The notes beneath the pieces were generated by a model that saw only the letters and a program-made list of their open reading frames with translations, was not told where the DNA came from and searched no databases. A DNA stretch of 64,000 nt, from the NCBI RefSeq assembly GCF_040256395.1, contig NZ_CP158298.1, positions 124,001-188,000 on the forward strand. The letters are read 5' to 3'. The translations under genes were made by a program, and so were the position numbers. Origin of the DNA: Deinococcus sonorensis KR-87. Lineage in GTDB: Bacteria; Deinococcota; Deinococci; Deinococcales; Deinococcaceae. Shown here one piece after another: positions 27,152 to 36,129 of this stretch; positions within the stretch are counted from its first letter, which is position 1, and each line of letters begins with the position of its first letter.

Positions 27152-28699
27152 ATGCGTTCTCCCCTCCACACACGATCCGCCACGCCTCCACGGCTGCCGG
27201 ACCCCCAGCGCCGCAGGGCGGCGTACCTGCTGACGTTGGGGCTGTCCGTGCTGGCGCTGCTGGTGCGGTTCGCGCTCAACCCGCTGTTGGACGGCAGCTC
27301 CCCGTTCCTGTTCTCCCTGCTGGCCGTGACCGCCGCCGCGTTCCTGGCGGGCTTCCGTGCGGGCGTGTGTGCGGTGCTGATCAGTGCCGTCGGCGTGAAC
27401 TTCCTGGTGACGCAACCGGCGTTCCAGTTCAACATCCACCTGCCTCCCCATGAGGTGAGAAGCTTGTTGGTGTTCGTGCTGGTCGGCGTCGCGGTCAGCT
27501 GGCTCGGCTCGCACCGACTGTCGGCCTTGAGGCGCGCGGAGCACGCGCGGCTGGCGTTGGCGGAGCGTGAAGCGCAGTTTCGCGCGCTGTCGGACAACCT
27601 GCCGGGCACCATGCTGTATCAGGCGGAGCGTCAGCCGGGAGGCCAGACCCGCTTCGTGTACGTCAGCGCCAATGTTGAGCGGCTCAACGGGGTCACTGCC
27701 GAGCAGGTGTATGCGGATTCCACGCTGCTGTTCCAGCGGATTCTCCCGGACCACCTCTCGTCGGTCCTCGCGGCCGAGGAGCACGCGGTCCGCACCAAAA
27801 CGGCGTTCGCGGTGGAGGTCCCGTTCCGGCAGCCGAACGGTGAGGTCCGCTGGATGCACCTGAGCTCCCAGGCGCGCGTTCTGCCGGATGGACGGGAGGT
27901 GTGGGATGGCGTGCAGCACGACGTGACGGACCGGCATGCCGCTCAGGAGGAACTGCGGAACGTCAACGTGCAGCTGGAGCTGCGGGTGCAGGAGCGCACC
28001 CGGCAACTCGAGCGCTCGAACCAACAGCTCGCGCAGTTCACCCACATCGCTTCCCATGACCTGAAAGCGCCGGTCCGGACGGTGATCAGTTCCCTGCAGC
28101 TGCTTGAGCGCCGCAGCGGCGCGCTGTTGGACGAGCGGGCCCGGACGTACCTGCGCATGACGCTTCAGGCGGCGGACCGCATGCATCAGTTGGTTGACGA
28201 TCTCCTGACGTACGGGATGGTGGGCCAGGAACGGTCTCGGGTACGGGTGGAGGCGCAGCAGGTGCTGGAGGACGTCCTGCACGACCTGAGCAGCAGCCTG
28301 CAGGCGCAGGGCGCGTCGGTGCATGCGGCCCCGCTGCCGGCGGTGATGGCAAACGCCACGCAGCTGCGTCAGGTGTTCTCCAACCTCGTGGGAAACGCGT
28401 TGAAGTTTACGGTTCCGGGACAGCCTCCGGACCTCGCCATTCAAGCCACGCAGGAGGGCGCAGCCGTGCATTTCACCGTCTCGGACAACGGCATTGGCAT
28501 CGCCCCGGAGGACCACGAACGGGTGTTCGAGGTGCTGCAGCGCCTGCACACGCGTGAGCGCTACGAAGGGACCGGCATGGGCCTGGCGATCGTGCGGAAG
28601 ATCGTCGAGGAGCACCACGGTCGCCTCTGGGTGCAGAGCGAGCTCGGGCAGGGCAGCACGTTTCACTTCACGTTGCCTGCCGCCGCGCCCACCGAATGA
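27152..28699 (+). CDS. DUF4118-PAS sensor histidine kinase
   Basis: 515 residues. N-terminal DUF4118 (KdpD-type) membrane region with several hydrophobic helices (about 25-115), a PAS domain (145-270), a coiled coil, HisKA with the phospho-acceptor in FTHIASHDLKAPVRTV, and HATPase_c with NLVGNALKF, DNGIGIAPED and GTGMGLAIVRKI. The start at ATG 27152 is chosen because upstream codons are not protein-like. No own output domain; signal most simply passes to the Rcp1-like regulator at 26483. Confidence 0.92.
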   Translation: MRSPLHTRSATPPRLPDPQRRRAAYLLTLGLSVLALLVRFALNPLLDGSSPFLFSLLAVTAAAFLAGFRAGVCAVLISAVGVNFLVTQPAFQFNIHLPPHEVRSLLVFVLVGVAVSWLGSHRLSALRRAEHARLALAEREAQFRALSDNLPGTMLYQAERQPGGQTRFVYVSANVERLNGVTAEQVYADSTLLFQRILPDHLSSVLAAEEHAVRTKTAFAVEVPFRQPNGEVRWMHLSSQARVLPDGREVWDGVQHDVTDRHAAQEELRNVNVQLELRVQERTRQLERSNQQLAQFTHIASHDLKAPVRTVISSLQLLERRSGALLDERARTYLRMTLQAADRMHQLVDDLLTYGMVGQERSRVRVEAQQVLEDVLHDLSSSLQAQGASVHAAPLPAVMANATQLRQVFSNLVGNALKFTVPGQPPDLAIQATQEGAAVHFTVSDNGIGIAPEDHERVFEVLQRLHTRERYEGTGMGLAIVRKIVEEHHGRLWVQSELGQGSTFHFTLPAAAPTE

Positions 28700-28936
28700 C
28701 GCGAGCAACCAGGTGACGGTGCCGAGGGTCAGACGCGCCCAAGGCACGTGAGCCGCACGCCTCCCGCCGTCGCTCGGCAGGCCTGCGTCAAAGGCCGTGG
28801 CCAGCGGGGCCGCGGGGACATCGTCACTGGTTCGCTGGCCGCTGACTCGACGGCCATGCTGGTCTCAGGGAACGGGTGCGCACCGTGTGGAAGCAGACCC
28901 CACCAGCGTCGGCAGCGCTGCCGTCTGGAGCGCGGG

Positions 28937-29345
28937 TCAGCGGAGCCGGCGGCTCACCGCGTCCGGGTCCTCCGGGCGGGCGAACAGGAGCCCCTGCGCT
29001 TCCTCGCACCCGAGCGCGAGCAGCGCCGCCCGCTGCGCTTCGGTCTCCACTCCCTCGGCCACCACCTGCATCCCCACCTGGCGGGCCAGCGTCACGATCG
29101 CCCGGATGATCTCCGCCTCGGTGCCGCCGGGATGGACCAGGTCGCGCACGAAGGACCGGTCGACCTTCACCACCTGCGCCGGCAGCGCCCGCAGGTAACT
29201 GAGGCTGCTGTACCCGGTGCCGAAGTCGTCGACCGCGATGCGCACGCTCAGGCGCGCAGCGCCTCGAGCCGCGCGGCGGTGCCGTGGACGTCCTGCATGG
29301 CGCTCCCTTCGGTCACTTCCAGCTCCAGCAGCGGGGGTTGATCTT
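28937..29345 (-). pseudogene. Fossil C-terminal half of an EAL domain
   Basis: On the minus strand one frame reads LLELEVTEGSAMQDVHG. Near 29250 a single-base loss moves to the frame IAVDDFGTGYSSLSYLRALP, continuing through VVAEGVETEAQRAALLALG to the stop at 28937. These are the middle and end of an EAL phosphodiesterase very like the one at 8009-10513. Nothing of the N-terminal half or any GGDEF domain remains; homology ends just before the kinase at 29397. Confidence 0.8.
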
Positions 29346-29396
29346 CCCGAACGTGCCGGTGGGCGCCGCCCGCCGGCCGAGGGGCGGGCGGGGGTG

Positions 29397-31310
29397 TCAC
29401 CCCAGGGCGGCCGCAGGTGCCCGCCCGTCCGGCGCGGCGGGCAGCGTGAACGTAAAGGTGCTGCCGTGCCCTGGGCGGCTGTCGACCGTGATGCGCCCGC
29501 CGTACGCCTCGGCGATCCGCTTGCAGGCGGCCAGGCCGATGCCGGTGCCGGCCACCTCGTCCTGGCGGTGCAGCCGCTGGAACACCGTGAAGATGCGCTC
29601 GTGGAACTGAGGGTCGATGCCCTGGCCGTTGTCCGTCACGTCAATCCGGACCTCGCTTCCCTCCCGTCGCCCGCTGACGTGCACGGACCCTGGCACCTCA
29701 GCGCGGCGGTACCGGACGGCGTTGAGGATCAGATTGAACAGCAGCTGCCGCACCGGCAGATGATCGGCGAGCACCACCGGCAGCGGGTCGCTCGTGACCT
29801 GCACGGCGGCCGCACTGATCTCCTCCTGCAGGTCGGCGAGCACTTCAGCGAGCACCTGGTTCGGGTCGATGTCACGCTGCTGTGGCGGCGTCTGCGCCAG
29901 GCGGGCGTACTGCAGCAGGTCGTCGATGAGGGTCTTCATCCGCCCACTGGCGTTCACGATGTGCTGCAGCATCACCCGCGAGCGGTCATCGAGCGCCACG
30001 CCCGCGCGGCGGTCCAGCAGCTGCGCGAAGCTCATGATGCTGCGCAGCGGCGTCTGCAGGTCATGCGAGGCGATGGCCGCGAACTGCTCGAGTTCCGTGT
30101 TGGCGCGCGCGAGCGCGGCGCGGGCGCGCTCCAGCTCGGTCACGTCGACCGTCACGCCCACCACGCTCCGAACGGCGCCGCGCGCGTCGTGCAGCGGGTT
30201 CAGGCGCATCAGGAACACCTCCGCGCCGTCCGTCACCCGGCCTTCGGCCCGCTCGCCGCGCAGCGCCGCCCGGAACAACGGCAGCGCCTCCGGGGACGCG
30301 GCGTACACGTCGAAGGCGCTGCGGCCCAGCAGCTCGCCTCGTTGCCCGCCTTGGCCGCGTCCTTCGCAGAAGGTGAAGGTCCCCGCGGCGTCAAGCGAGA
30401 ACAGCAGCACCGGCGCGTGACGCGTGACCAGTTCGAGCCGCTCCTGCCCGTCGCGCAGCGCGGCCTCCCGGGCCTGCAGCACCTGCCCGGTGACGGTGAA
30501 GTCCTGCGCGAGATCGTCGAGCTCCCGGATGTCGCTCGCGGGGAGCCGCTGTGGCAGGTGGCCACGGGCGAGCTGCGCCGACGCGACCGACAGCTGCCGC
30601 AGGGTGACGGTCACGCGCGACGCGGCCCGCACGGCGGACGTGACCGCCAGGGCGATGGCGAGCAACAGGCCGGCGACCGTGACGAGCAGCGCCTGCTGCG
30701 CGCTGACGCTGCTCATGACGTCCAGGCGCTGTTGCACCTGCAGTTCGTCCGCCTGGAAGCGCGCGATGATCCGGCGGGCGTCGTCGATGAGTGCCTTGCC
30801 GCGGCCGGTCCGGACCATTTGCGCGGCGCGGGCCGGGTCGAGGCGCTCGACCTGCACTTCCCGCCCGCCGCCCTGGCGTTCCCACTCACTGATCCGCGCT
30901 TCGAGGGTGTTCAGCTGCGGCAGCGGCATCGTCCGGCCGGCAGGGTCCTGGCTGCTGAGCGCCTGCCGCAGCGCCGCCAGATCCTGCGGCAGGCGGACCT
31001 TCGCCTGGTGGTACGGTTCAAGGTAGCTCTGCTGGTGCGTGATCAGGTAGCCGCGCTGACCGGTTTCCAGGTCGATGACGTCGTTGAGGATGGTCTGGAG
31101 GAGCGTGAGGTTCACCTGGGCGTCGCGGGCGAGGGCGGCGGTGTGCACGGTGGTGCGCACCGACCACGCGACGGTGAGCGTCACGGCCAGCGCGAGCAGC
31201 AGGGGGAGCAGCAGGGGCCGCAGGAACGCCGAGCGCACCGTCACCGGGCGGCGGGAGCCGGGATCAGCGGCGAGCGGCGGAAGCAGTCGGCGGCGCATGG
31301 GCACGGTCAT
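29397..31310 (-). CDS. CHASE3-HAMP-PAS sensor histidine kinase
   Basis: 637 residues from ATG 31310 (MTVPMRRRLLPP; an alternative ATG lies four codons later). TM1 at about 28-50, an extracytoplasmic CHASE3 domain (DVIDLETGQRGYLITHQQSY), TM2 near 215, HAMP, PAS (290-410), HisKA (FAAIASHDLQTPLRSI) and HATPase_c (LILNAVRYR, DNGQGIDPQ, GTGIGLAACKRI). Complete and likely functional. No response regulator is adjacent. The 3' end abuts the EAL fossil. Confidence 0.92.
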   Translation of the reverse strand: MTVPMRRRLLPPLAADPGSRRPVTVRSAFLRPLLLPLLLALAVTLTVAWSVRTTVHTAALARDAQVNLTLLQTILNDVIDLETGQRGYLITHQQSYLEPYHQAKVRLPQDLAALRQALSSQDPAGRTMPLPQLNTLEARISEWERQGGGREVQVERLDPARAAQMVRTGRGKALIDDARRIIARFQADELQVQQRLDVMSSVSAQQALLVTVAGLLLAIALAVTSAVRAASRVTVTLRQLSVASAQLARGHLPQRLPASDIRELDDLAQDFTVTGQVLQAREAALRDGQERLELVTRHAPVLLFSLDAAGTFTFCEGRGQGGQRGELLGRSAFDVYAASPEALPLFRAALRGERAEGRVTDGAEVFLMRLNPLHDARGAVRSVVGVTVDVTELERARAALARANTELEQFAAIASHDLQTPLRSIMSFAQLLDRRAGVALDDRSRVMLQHIVNASGRMKTLIDDLLQYARLAQTPPQQRDIDPNQVLAEVLADLQEEISAAAVQVTSDPLPVVLADHLPVRQLLFNLILNAVRYRRAEVPGSVHVSGRREGSEVRIDVTDNGQGIDPQFHERIFTVFQRLHRQDEVAGTGIGLAACKRIAEAYGGRITVDSRPGHGSTFTFTLPAAPDGRAPAAALG

Positions 31311-31726
31311 CGTGCCACAGGCGGGGCCGACGAAGCGTACGATGTGCGGTCCTGGGGGCTGGAGTGAGCGCCGCAGGGGGAGTACGGTTCCGTGCCTCCT
31401 GAGGAGGTGCTGGGCACGCTCCCCTGAACCGGAGGTTGACCCACCCTCCGAACGATGAGCGTCGCAGGTCACCCGCAGCGGAGACCCACATTCACGGCTG
31501 AAAACGCCGCCGGGCGGCAAGCGTGCCCTGCTGGCCCGCGCGGCGACACGACGTGCCACGGTGATCGCTCCCGCGCGGCCGGTCGGAGGGCCGTCAACTT
31601 TCGTCCCGTTCCCGTTTGCGCCGTGGTCCGTCCGGACGCCCGCGTCCCCAGACCGGTCCTTCCACCGCAGCCACACTTGCTTGATCGGGTGCGGCAAGGA
31701 CCGACCACATCGAGCTGCAGGATGCC
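31311..31726. other. Divergent intergenic region
   Basis: About 415 bp between the CHASE3 kinase and the broken aspartic protease. No protein-like frame; no clear promoter recognised. Confidence 0.4.
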
Positions 31727-32468
31727 GTGGCCGTACCGGTAGTCGGCACGCTCGTGGACGTGCACGTGACTGACCAGGGCCCCTCGCGCTTTCTGGTCGA
31801 TACTGGCGCGAACGTGGTGAGTGTGCACGCCCGGGTGGCCCGCGTCCTGCGACTGCCGGTGCTCCAGCAGCTCTATTCACGAAGCGTGCTGGAGAGCAAC
31901 ACCCTGCGGCGGGAGCAGGTACGCTTGCGAAAAAAGTGTCGTGGGGGAGCCAGCGCTCGGTGGGGATGGCGTCCTTGGGTTCACTGTGTTTCGGGAGAGG
32001 CTGCTGACGCTCGACCTGCACGGCCAGCGGCGACCCTGGCAAGCTGGAGCGCTGCCGGCAGCCGACCAACTGAACGTCCTGCCGTCTCCCCTGCATGACC
32101 GCATGCCTGACGTGAAGTTGGAACTCGGAGAGCGGACACGCTGGTTCAATCTGGACACCGGAGCGGCGCCTGGACTGATCCTGCCCGTGCACCCGGAGGC
32201 TGACCCGCCCCTCCAAGAGGCTGTTGAGGTGGGGCCATCCCTGTACCACCAGGCAGCGGGCGAGATTCGCACCCGGCGGGGTCGTCTGCGGCAGGACGTC
32301 CCGTCGGGGCGGTCCGTCATCCCTGAGCCGGACGTCCTCTTCAGCCCCGTGCTGACGAACGAGGGAATGATCGGGAGCGACATGCTGCGGGCGTTCGTCC
32401 TGACCTTCGATGGCGTGAGACATCGCCTGCAGCAGCACCCGCGAACCGGCACGTCAGCGGTGCGTTGA
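31727..32468 (+). pseudogene. Retropepsin-like aspartic protease, frameshifted
   Basis: A GTG at 31727 opens a frame with GTLVDVHVTDQGPSRFLVDTG, the first DTG catalytic loop of a clan AA protease. The frame shifts near 31930, at an A6 run. The second frame continues GEPALGGDGVLGFTVFRERL and then a second motif, WFNLDTGAAPGLILPV, and a late GMIGSDMLRAFVLTFDG. Two DTG loops in one chain suggest a duplicated single-chain pepsin-like enzyme of about 245 residues. No signal peptide is visible. As read, the protein is split. Confidence 0.65.
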
Positions 32469-32810
32469 AGTCATGCACTGCCGCCAGACGGCATCCCACG
32501 CCCAGGTCAGGCATGCTCAATGTTCAAGCGCACATCGGCACGCTCGTTCCCTCTCGACAGATCACATGTTCAAAGACGACGCTTGCCGACAGTGAGTAAC
32601 GCTGCGGACGGTAACAACAGGTGAAGCAGCGTTGAGCCCACCCTTCAGCCTGTTTTGGCGAGATGGGACCGATGGAATGCGACCAGCGTCTCCGCGTGCG
32701 GCTGTACTGGAACCCGGTGCGGTCCTCCGTGGACCTGAGTACTTCCACCATCAACGTTCCTCAGCTGGGTGTGGGAGCGCGCAGCACGACATACAGGGAG
32801 TGGCACGCGG
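32469..32810. other. No intact gene
   Basis: About 340 bp. A frame beginning near 32663 (MGPMECDQRLRVRLYWNPVR) may be part of the dead reductase that follows, but is not recognisable. No other signal. Confidence 0.3.
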
Positions 32811-32936
32811 TACTCCCCCTACGTCTGCGGCCCGACGCCGTTCGTGGAAGGGGCCGCGACGATGCTCGTGACGCTGGGGTTCAGCCCGGAACGGGTGATC
32901 ACCGAGCGCTTCGGACCCACCGGCGGGCCCACCTGA
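32811..32936 (+). pseudogene. Fossil C-terminus of a ferredoxin-reductase-type oxidoreductase
   Basis: Reads YSPYVCGPTPFVEGAATMLV and then LGFSPERVITERFGPTGG to the stop. The YVCGPTPFVE...ERI..ERFG pattern is the NAD-binding end of FNR-type flavin reductases (phthalate-dioxygenase-reductase-like or MOSC-associated). Only about 41 codons survive. Confidence 0.65.
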
Positions 32937-33116
32937 GCCGCGGACGGTCGCAGACGTGCACGCGACCGTCACCCAGGACCAGTGGAAGTGTCGAGGGCGG
33001 GATGACCGACCTCCGGTCGCGGGGCCTGCTCGGCTCTCTGAGCACCGGACCTGCGGATCCGGATGAGAGCGGCGCTCGCGGCCCCGCACCTGCACTCATC
33101 GTCAAAGGAGAGGATC

Positions 33117-33224
33117 ATGGCGTTCATCCCCAGACGTCCACCAGCCGTCCCGGAACAGGGCTCCGCGCGCTCGTGCAGCACACCGACCGTGGTTCCAGGT
33201 TCCCGTTCGAAGCGCCGGAGATGA
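33117..33224 (+). CDS. 35-codon leader ORF coupled to the epoxide hydrolase
   Basis: ATG 33117 follows AAAGGAGAGGATC, the best Shine-Dalgarno in the neighbourhood. The frame (MAFIPRRPPAVPEQGSARSC, ending SKRRR) stops at 33222-33224, so its TGA overlaps the hydrolase ATG at 33221 (ATGA). The hydrolase lacks its own strong site, so its translation may depend on this short ORF. The Arg/Pro/Ser-rich peptide resembles no known family. Alternatively it is the true N-terminus of the hydrolase put out of frame by an indel. Confidence 0.5.
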   Translation: MAFIPRRPPAVPEQGSARSCSTPTVVPGSRSKRRR

Positions 33225-34156
33225 CCGCGCCTTTCCTCCGACTCGAACCGGCGCGGTCGGTCCGCACGGACGTCCTGGACGTGGCGTACGTCGAGGCGGG
33301 ACCGGAAGATGGCCCGGTGACGCTGCTGCTCCACGGGTTTCCCTACGACATTCACAGTTACGTTGACGTCCTGCCCCTGCTGACCCGGGCGGGCCACCGG
33401 GTCATCGTGCCGTATCTGCGCGGTCACGGCCCCACCCGCTTCCTGGACGACACCACCGAGCGCTCAGGACAGCAGGCCGCCCTCGGGGCGGACGTGATCG
33501 GGTTGATGGACGCGCTGAACATCCCACAGGCCATCCTCGCGCGCTTCGACTGGGGTGGGCGGGCGGCGTGCGTCGCCGCCGCCCTGTGGCCCGAGCGGTG
33601 TACCGCGCTCGTCACCGTCAACAGTTACCTCATCCAGGACATCCGGCGGGCCATGACACCGATCCGGCCGGACCTGGAAGCGGGCCTGTGGTACTTCTTC
33701 TACTTTCTGACCGAGCGGGGCCGGGCGGGTCTCACCGCGAACAGGCGTGAGGTCGCCCGGGTGATCTGGACACGCAATTCCCCGCAGTGGTCCTTCGATG
33801 ACGCCGTGTTCGAGCGGGCCGCCGCGGCGTTCGACAACCCTGACTACGTGGACGTGGTGATTCACTCGTACCGGCACCGCCTGGGCGCGGCGCCCGGCGC
33901 CCCGCGATACGAAGGTCTCGAAGCGCGTCTGGCGGCACTGCCGCCCATCACCGTCCCGGCGGTCACCCTGGACGGCCTCGCGGATGGCAACTTCCCCGCG
34001 ACGGATGGCCGCCCATCGGCGGCTCAGTTCGCCGGGCCGCGCATGCATCATCAGGTCCCGAGTGCGGGCCACAACCTTCCCCAGGAGGTGCCCCACGCGT
34101 TTGCCAGAGCCATTCTGGAAGCCGCGGACCTCCGGAGGTACGCCTTAGGCGATTAA
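33221..34156 (+). CDS. Epoxide hydrolase-type alpha/beta hydrolase
   Basis: 311 residues. Typical motifs: LLLHGFPYDIHSYVDVL (oxyanion HGxP region), RFDWGGRAACVAAALWPERC with the nucleophilic Asp at the usual DWGG position, and the catalytic His in SAGHNLPQEVP. The lid region contains the paired tyrosines expected (LWYFFYFL). Best fit: soluble epoxide hydrolase or haloalkane-dehalogenase-like enzyme acting on small electrophiles; an Asp nucleophile excludes an ordinary lipase. Start at 33221 overlaps the leader ORF stop; the in-frame upstream sequence is not protein-like. Confidence 0.9.
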   Translation: MTAPFLRLEPARSVRTDVLDVAYVEAGPEDGPVTLLLHGFPYDIHSYVDVLPLLTRAGHRVIVPYLRGHGPTRFLDDTTERSGQQAALGADVIGLMDALNIPQAILARFDWGGRAACVAAALWPERCTALVTVNSYLIQDIRRAMTPIRPDLEAGLWYFFYFLTERGRAGLTANRREVARVIWTRNSPQWSFDDAVFERAAAAFDNPDYVDVVIHSYRHRLGAAPGAPRYEGLEARLAALPPITVPAVTLDGLADGNFPATDGRPSAAQFAGPRMHHQVPSAGHNLPQEVPHAFARAILEAADLRRYALGD

Positions 34157-34609
34157 AGTCCCTGAACCCCCTGGATGTCCAATGGCCTCCTGTGCTGGCT
34201 CTGGGCGGTTGAATGGCAGCGTGCAGTGGTGTCGAGTGGTGAATTCATTGCAGGGGGTACGTTTTCAGGACGACCACAACCGTCATCCATCGAAGTGAGC
34301 ACAAAACCCTCTCTGCGGCTCAGGCACGGGTCGTCGGCGTTCAACTCCGACAGTCAGAGATCGGCGAGATCGTCTGCCGGGACCTCGACGGATGCGCGGG
34401 TGGTGGTGACACTCGCGTGGCCTGGCTGATGTGCGACACTCCCACCGGCATTCCGCCTGGGTGCAACGCGCCTTCGATCTTCACCCCGCGCCGCCCTGAA
34501 GATCCTGGCGCTGCAGATCCCGGAGGTCCGCCTGGTACACCCACACCATCGGAACCAGCCGCTGCTCTCCGAAGCGCTGAGTGAGCGGGTCCAGCACAGT
34601 GGCCCAGCG
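34157..34609 (+). other. Region with coding-like sequence but no usable start
   Basis: From about 34270 an open frame without ATG reads LSAAQARVVGVQLRQSEIGE, then CRDLDGC and VAWLMCDTPTGIPPGC. At about 34495 the protein-like reading moves to the frame of the gene at 34610 (LKILALQIPEVRLVHPHH). This suggests the 34610 gene once started near or before 34270 and suffered an indel at about 34490. Confidence 0.35.
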
Positions 34610-35137
34610 GTGGCGCTCGACGCCATGTATCGGGAGATGGTCCGGCTGGAGACCAAGCCTTTCACGTCTGCCCTCCCCCGTCTCCTGACCCTGCTCAACC
34701 ACATCCTGACCCGGCAGGGCATCGTGGCAGACGTGGTCTGTGACGATGAGGAATATCACCGCTTCTCGCCTTTCGCCATGCTCACCGAGCGGCAACGTCG
34801 GGATCACGACCAGTCGCTGCGTGTCCCGACGTTCGCGAGCAGCGAGTTCAGCCCGTTGCTGCAGATCGCGGAGATCCTGGCCGACGTCCTGCGCCGGGCG
34901 GGTGCGGACCGCCGCCAGGGCCGCACTTCGAAACCGGAGATCCGGCGCTGGTTCGACCTGATTGGGCCACAGGTGCTGCCGCTGCCATCGATCACAGTTC
35001 AGGACCAGCAGCTCCACGCGGCCATGATGGCGGAGGACATCATCCGCAACGCCGGCGGGCTGTCGAGGCTGCGAGATGACCTGCTTGACGCGGCCACAGG
35101 ACTGTTGGGCTCACACGCGCCGTTCCTGGACCCGTGA
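34610..35137 (+). CDS. Hypothetical protein, possibly 5'-truncated
   Basis: 175 residues from GTG 34610. Helical, charged, no membrane segment: MYREMVRLETKPFTSALPRL, SSEFSPLLQIAEILADVLRR, RNAGGLSRLRDDLLDAATGL. The same frame is open and protein-like back to about 34495, so the annotated GTG may be internal. I do not recognise the family; the pattern of conserved acidic residues (VVCDDEEYHRFS) recalls a nuclease or DUF3800-like protein, but this is weak. Confidence 0.6.
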   Translation: MALDAMYREMVRLETKPFTSALPRLLTLLNHILTRQGIVADVVCDDEEYHRFSPFAMLTERQRRDHDQSLRVPTFASSEFSPLLQIAEILADVLRRAGADRRQGRTSKPEIRRWFDLIGPQVLPLPSITVQDQQLHAAMMAEDIIRNAGGLSRLRDDLLDAATGLLGSHAPFLDP

Positions 35138-35301
35138 ATGTACAGGGGCCAGCACCGTAGAGGTGTGCCCCTGTCTGCCTTCAGTAGACACGCCTCCAGA
35201 GACACCGGAACGTTGCGGAGCCAAAGCGCAGTGAAACGCCACTCGCTGTCCTGGGCAAGGCGTGGAGATTCAGGATGTACCGGACGTGGGGCTATCCCTG
35301 A

Positions 35302-35799
35302 TCAGTATTCCACCTGGAGGCAGGGCGCCGCGGTGCCTTGAGATCTGCCGACACAGTGCTGAACAACCGGTTGTGGTTTGGAACGATCCGCCCGCAGATA
35401 GATGTGCAGGACGAACGGAGATGGCCCCTGGTTGAATGGCTTGTGAATCAAGCCATTGACCGGCACCGTGCCCGTGAGCTGGCTCCGCCCAGTTTCACGG
35501 CCCGTGTGGTCCAGGCACGTTGCGACAAGGGTGTAGGGCGCGCCGCGTCGGAGTGATCCTTGTCCGCCCGGGATCGACACCGTGTCGGGTTCCGCGGTGC
35601 CCACCAGGTGCAGATCGGGGGTGGTGAGGTCATACCCCACGCCGCCCGCGCAGGGAAGCTGGAGGTTGCCCTCGTTGTGCGTATCGATCGCCAACCCTGA
35701 TAACGGCCAGAGGGTTCCAGGGACGCCTGGAACGGTGGTGGTACACGCACCGAGGATGGCGGTCAGGCACAGTAGGACGAGCAGTTTTGGCAGGGACAT
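35302..35799 (-). CDS. Putative lipoprotein
   Basis: 165 residues with a type II signal peptide (MSLPKLLVLLCLTAILGAC, lipobox LGAC). Mature part contains four cysteines (LPCAGGVGY, VATCLDHTG, QHCVGRSQG, APCLQVEY), suggesting two disulfides outside the membrane. It lacks the shared motifs of the three lipoproteins at 3.5-6.4 kb. Function unknown. Monocistronic. Confidence 0.78.
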   Translation of the reverse strand: MSLPKLLVLLCLTAILGACTTTVPGVPGTLWPLSGLAIDTHNEGNLQLPCAGGVGYDLTTPDLHLVGTAEPDTVSIPGGQGSLRRGAPYTLVATCLDHTGRETGRSQLTGTVPVNGLIHKPFNQGPSPFVLHIYLRADRSKPQPVVQHCVGRSQGTAAPCLQVEY

Positions 35800-35835
35800 G
35801 TCTTACCTTATTGTGCGACAAGGGTGCAGCTGTCG

Positions 35836-36033
35836 TTACCCGAGCTGTGGTCTCAATCCCTGAGTCCAGGCGTCCAGGGTGCCTGCGGCGTGGGCTCGGC
35901 TCGCTTCCCTGGCGATCTGGGTGGCGCGGAGGACTCCTGCTCTGGCCAGGGCTTCCAGCCGCTCCAGTTCAGGCTTCGTGAGGAACCAGACCCCAACTGA
36001 GGCGTGGCGCGCCCTGCTGGGCCACGTGTTCAC
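35836..36033 (-). CDS. Small hypothetical protein, 65 aa
   Basis: GTG start at 36033. A helical, Ala/Arg-rich protein with VWFLTKPELERLEALARAG and TQIAREASRAHAAGTLDAW. Balanced enough to be coding, but in a high-GC genome short Ala-rich frames are risky. Family not recognised. Confidence 0.45.
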   Translation of the reverse strand: MNTWPSRARHASVGVWFLTKPELERLEALARAGVLRATQIAREASRAHAAGTLDAWTQGLRPQLG

Positions 36034-36129
36034 TGCAGACCCATAGAAGGGGGGTCCCGTTCCTTACGGGACTATCGTCCCGTGCGCCTGGGACACCGCC
36101 CCGCCGACACTTGCCGCGAGGAGGTCACC

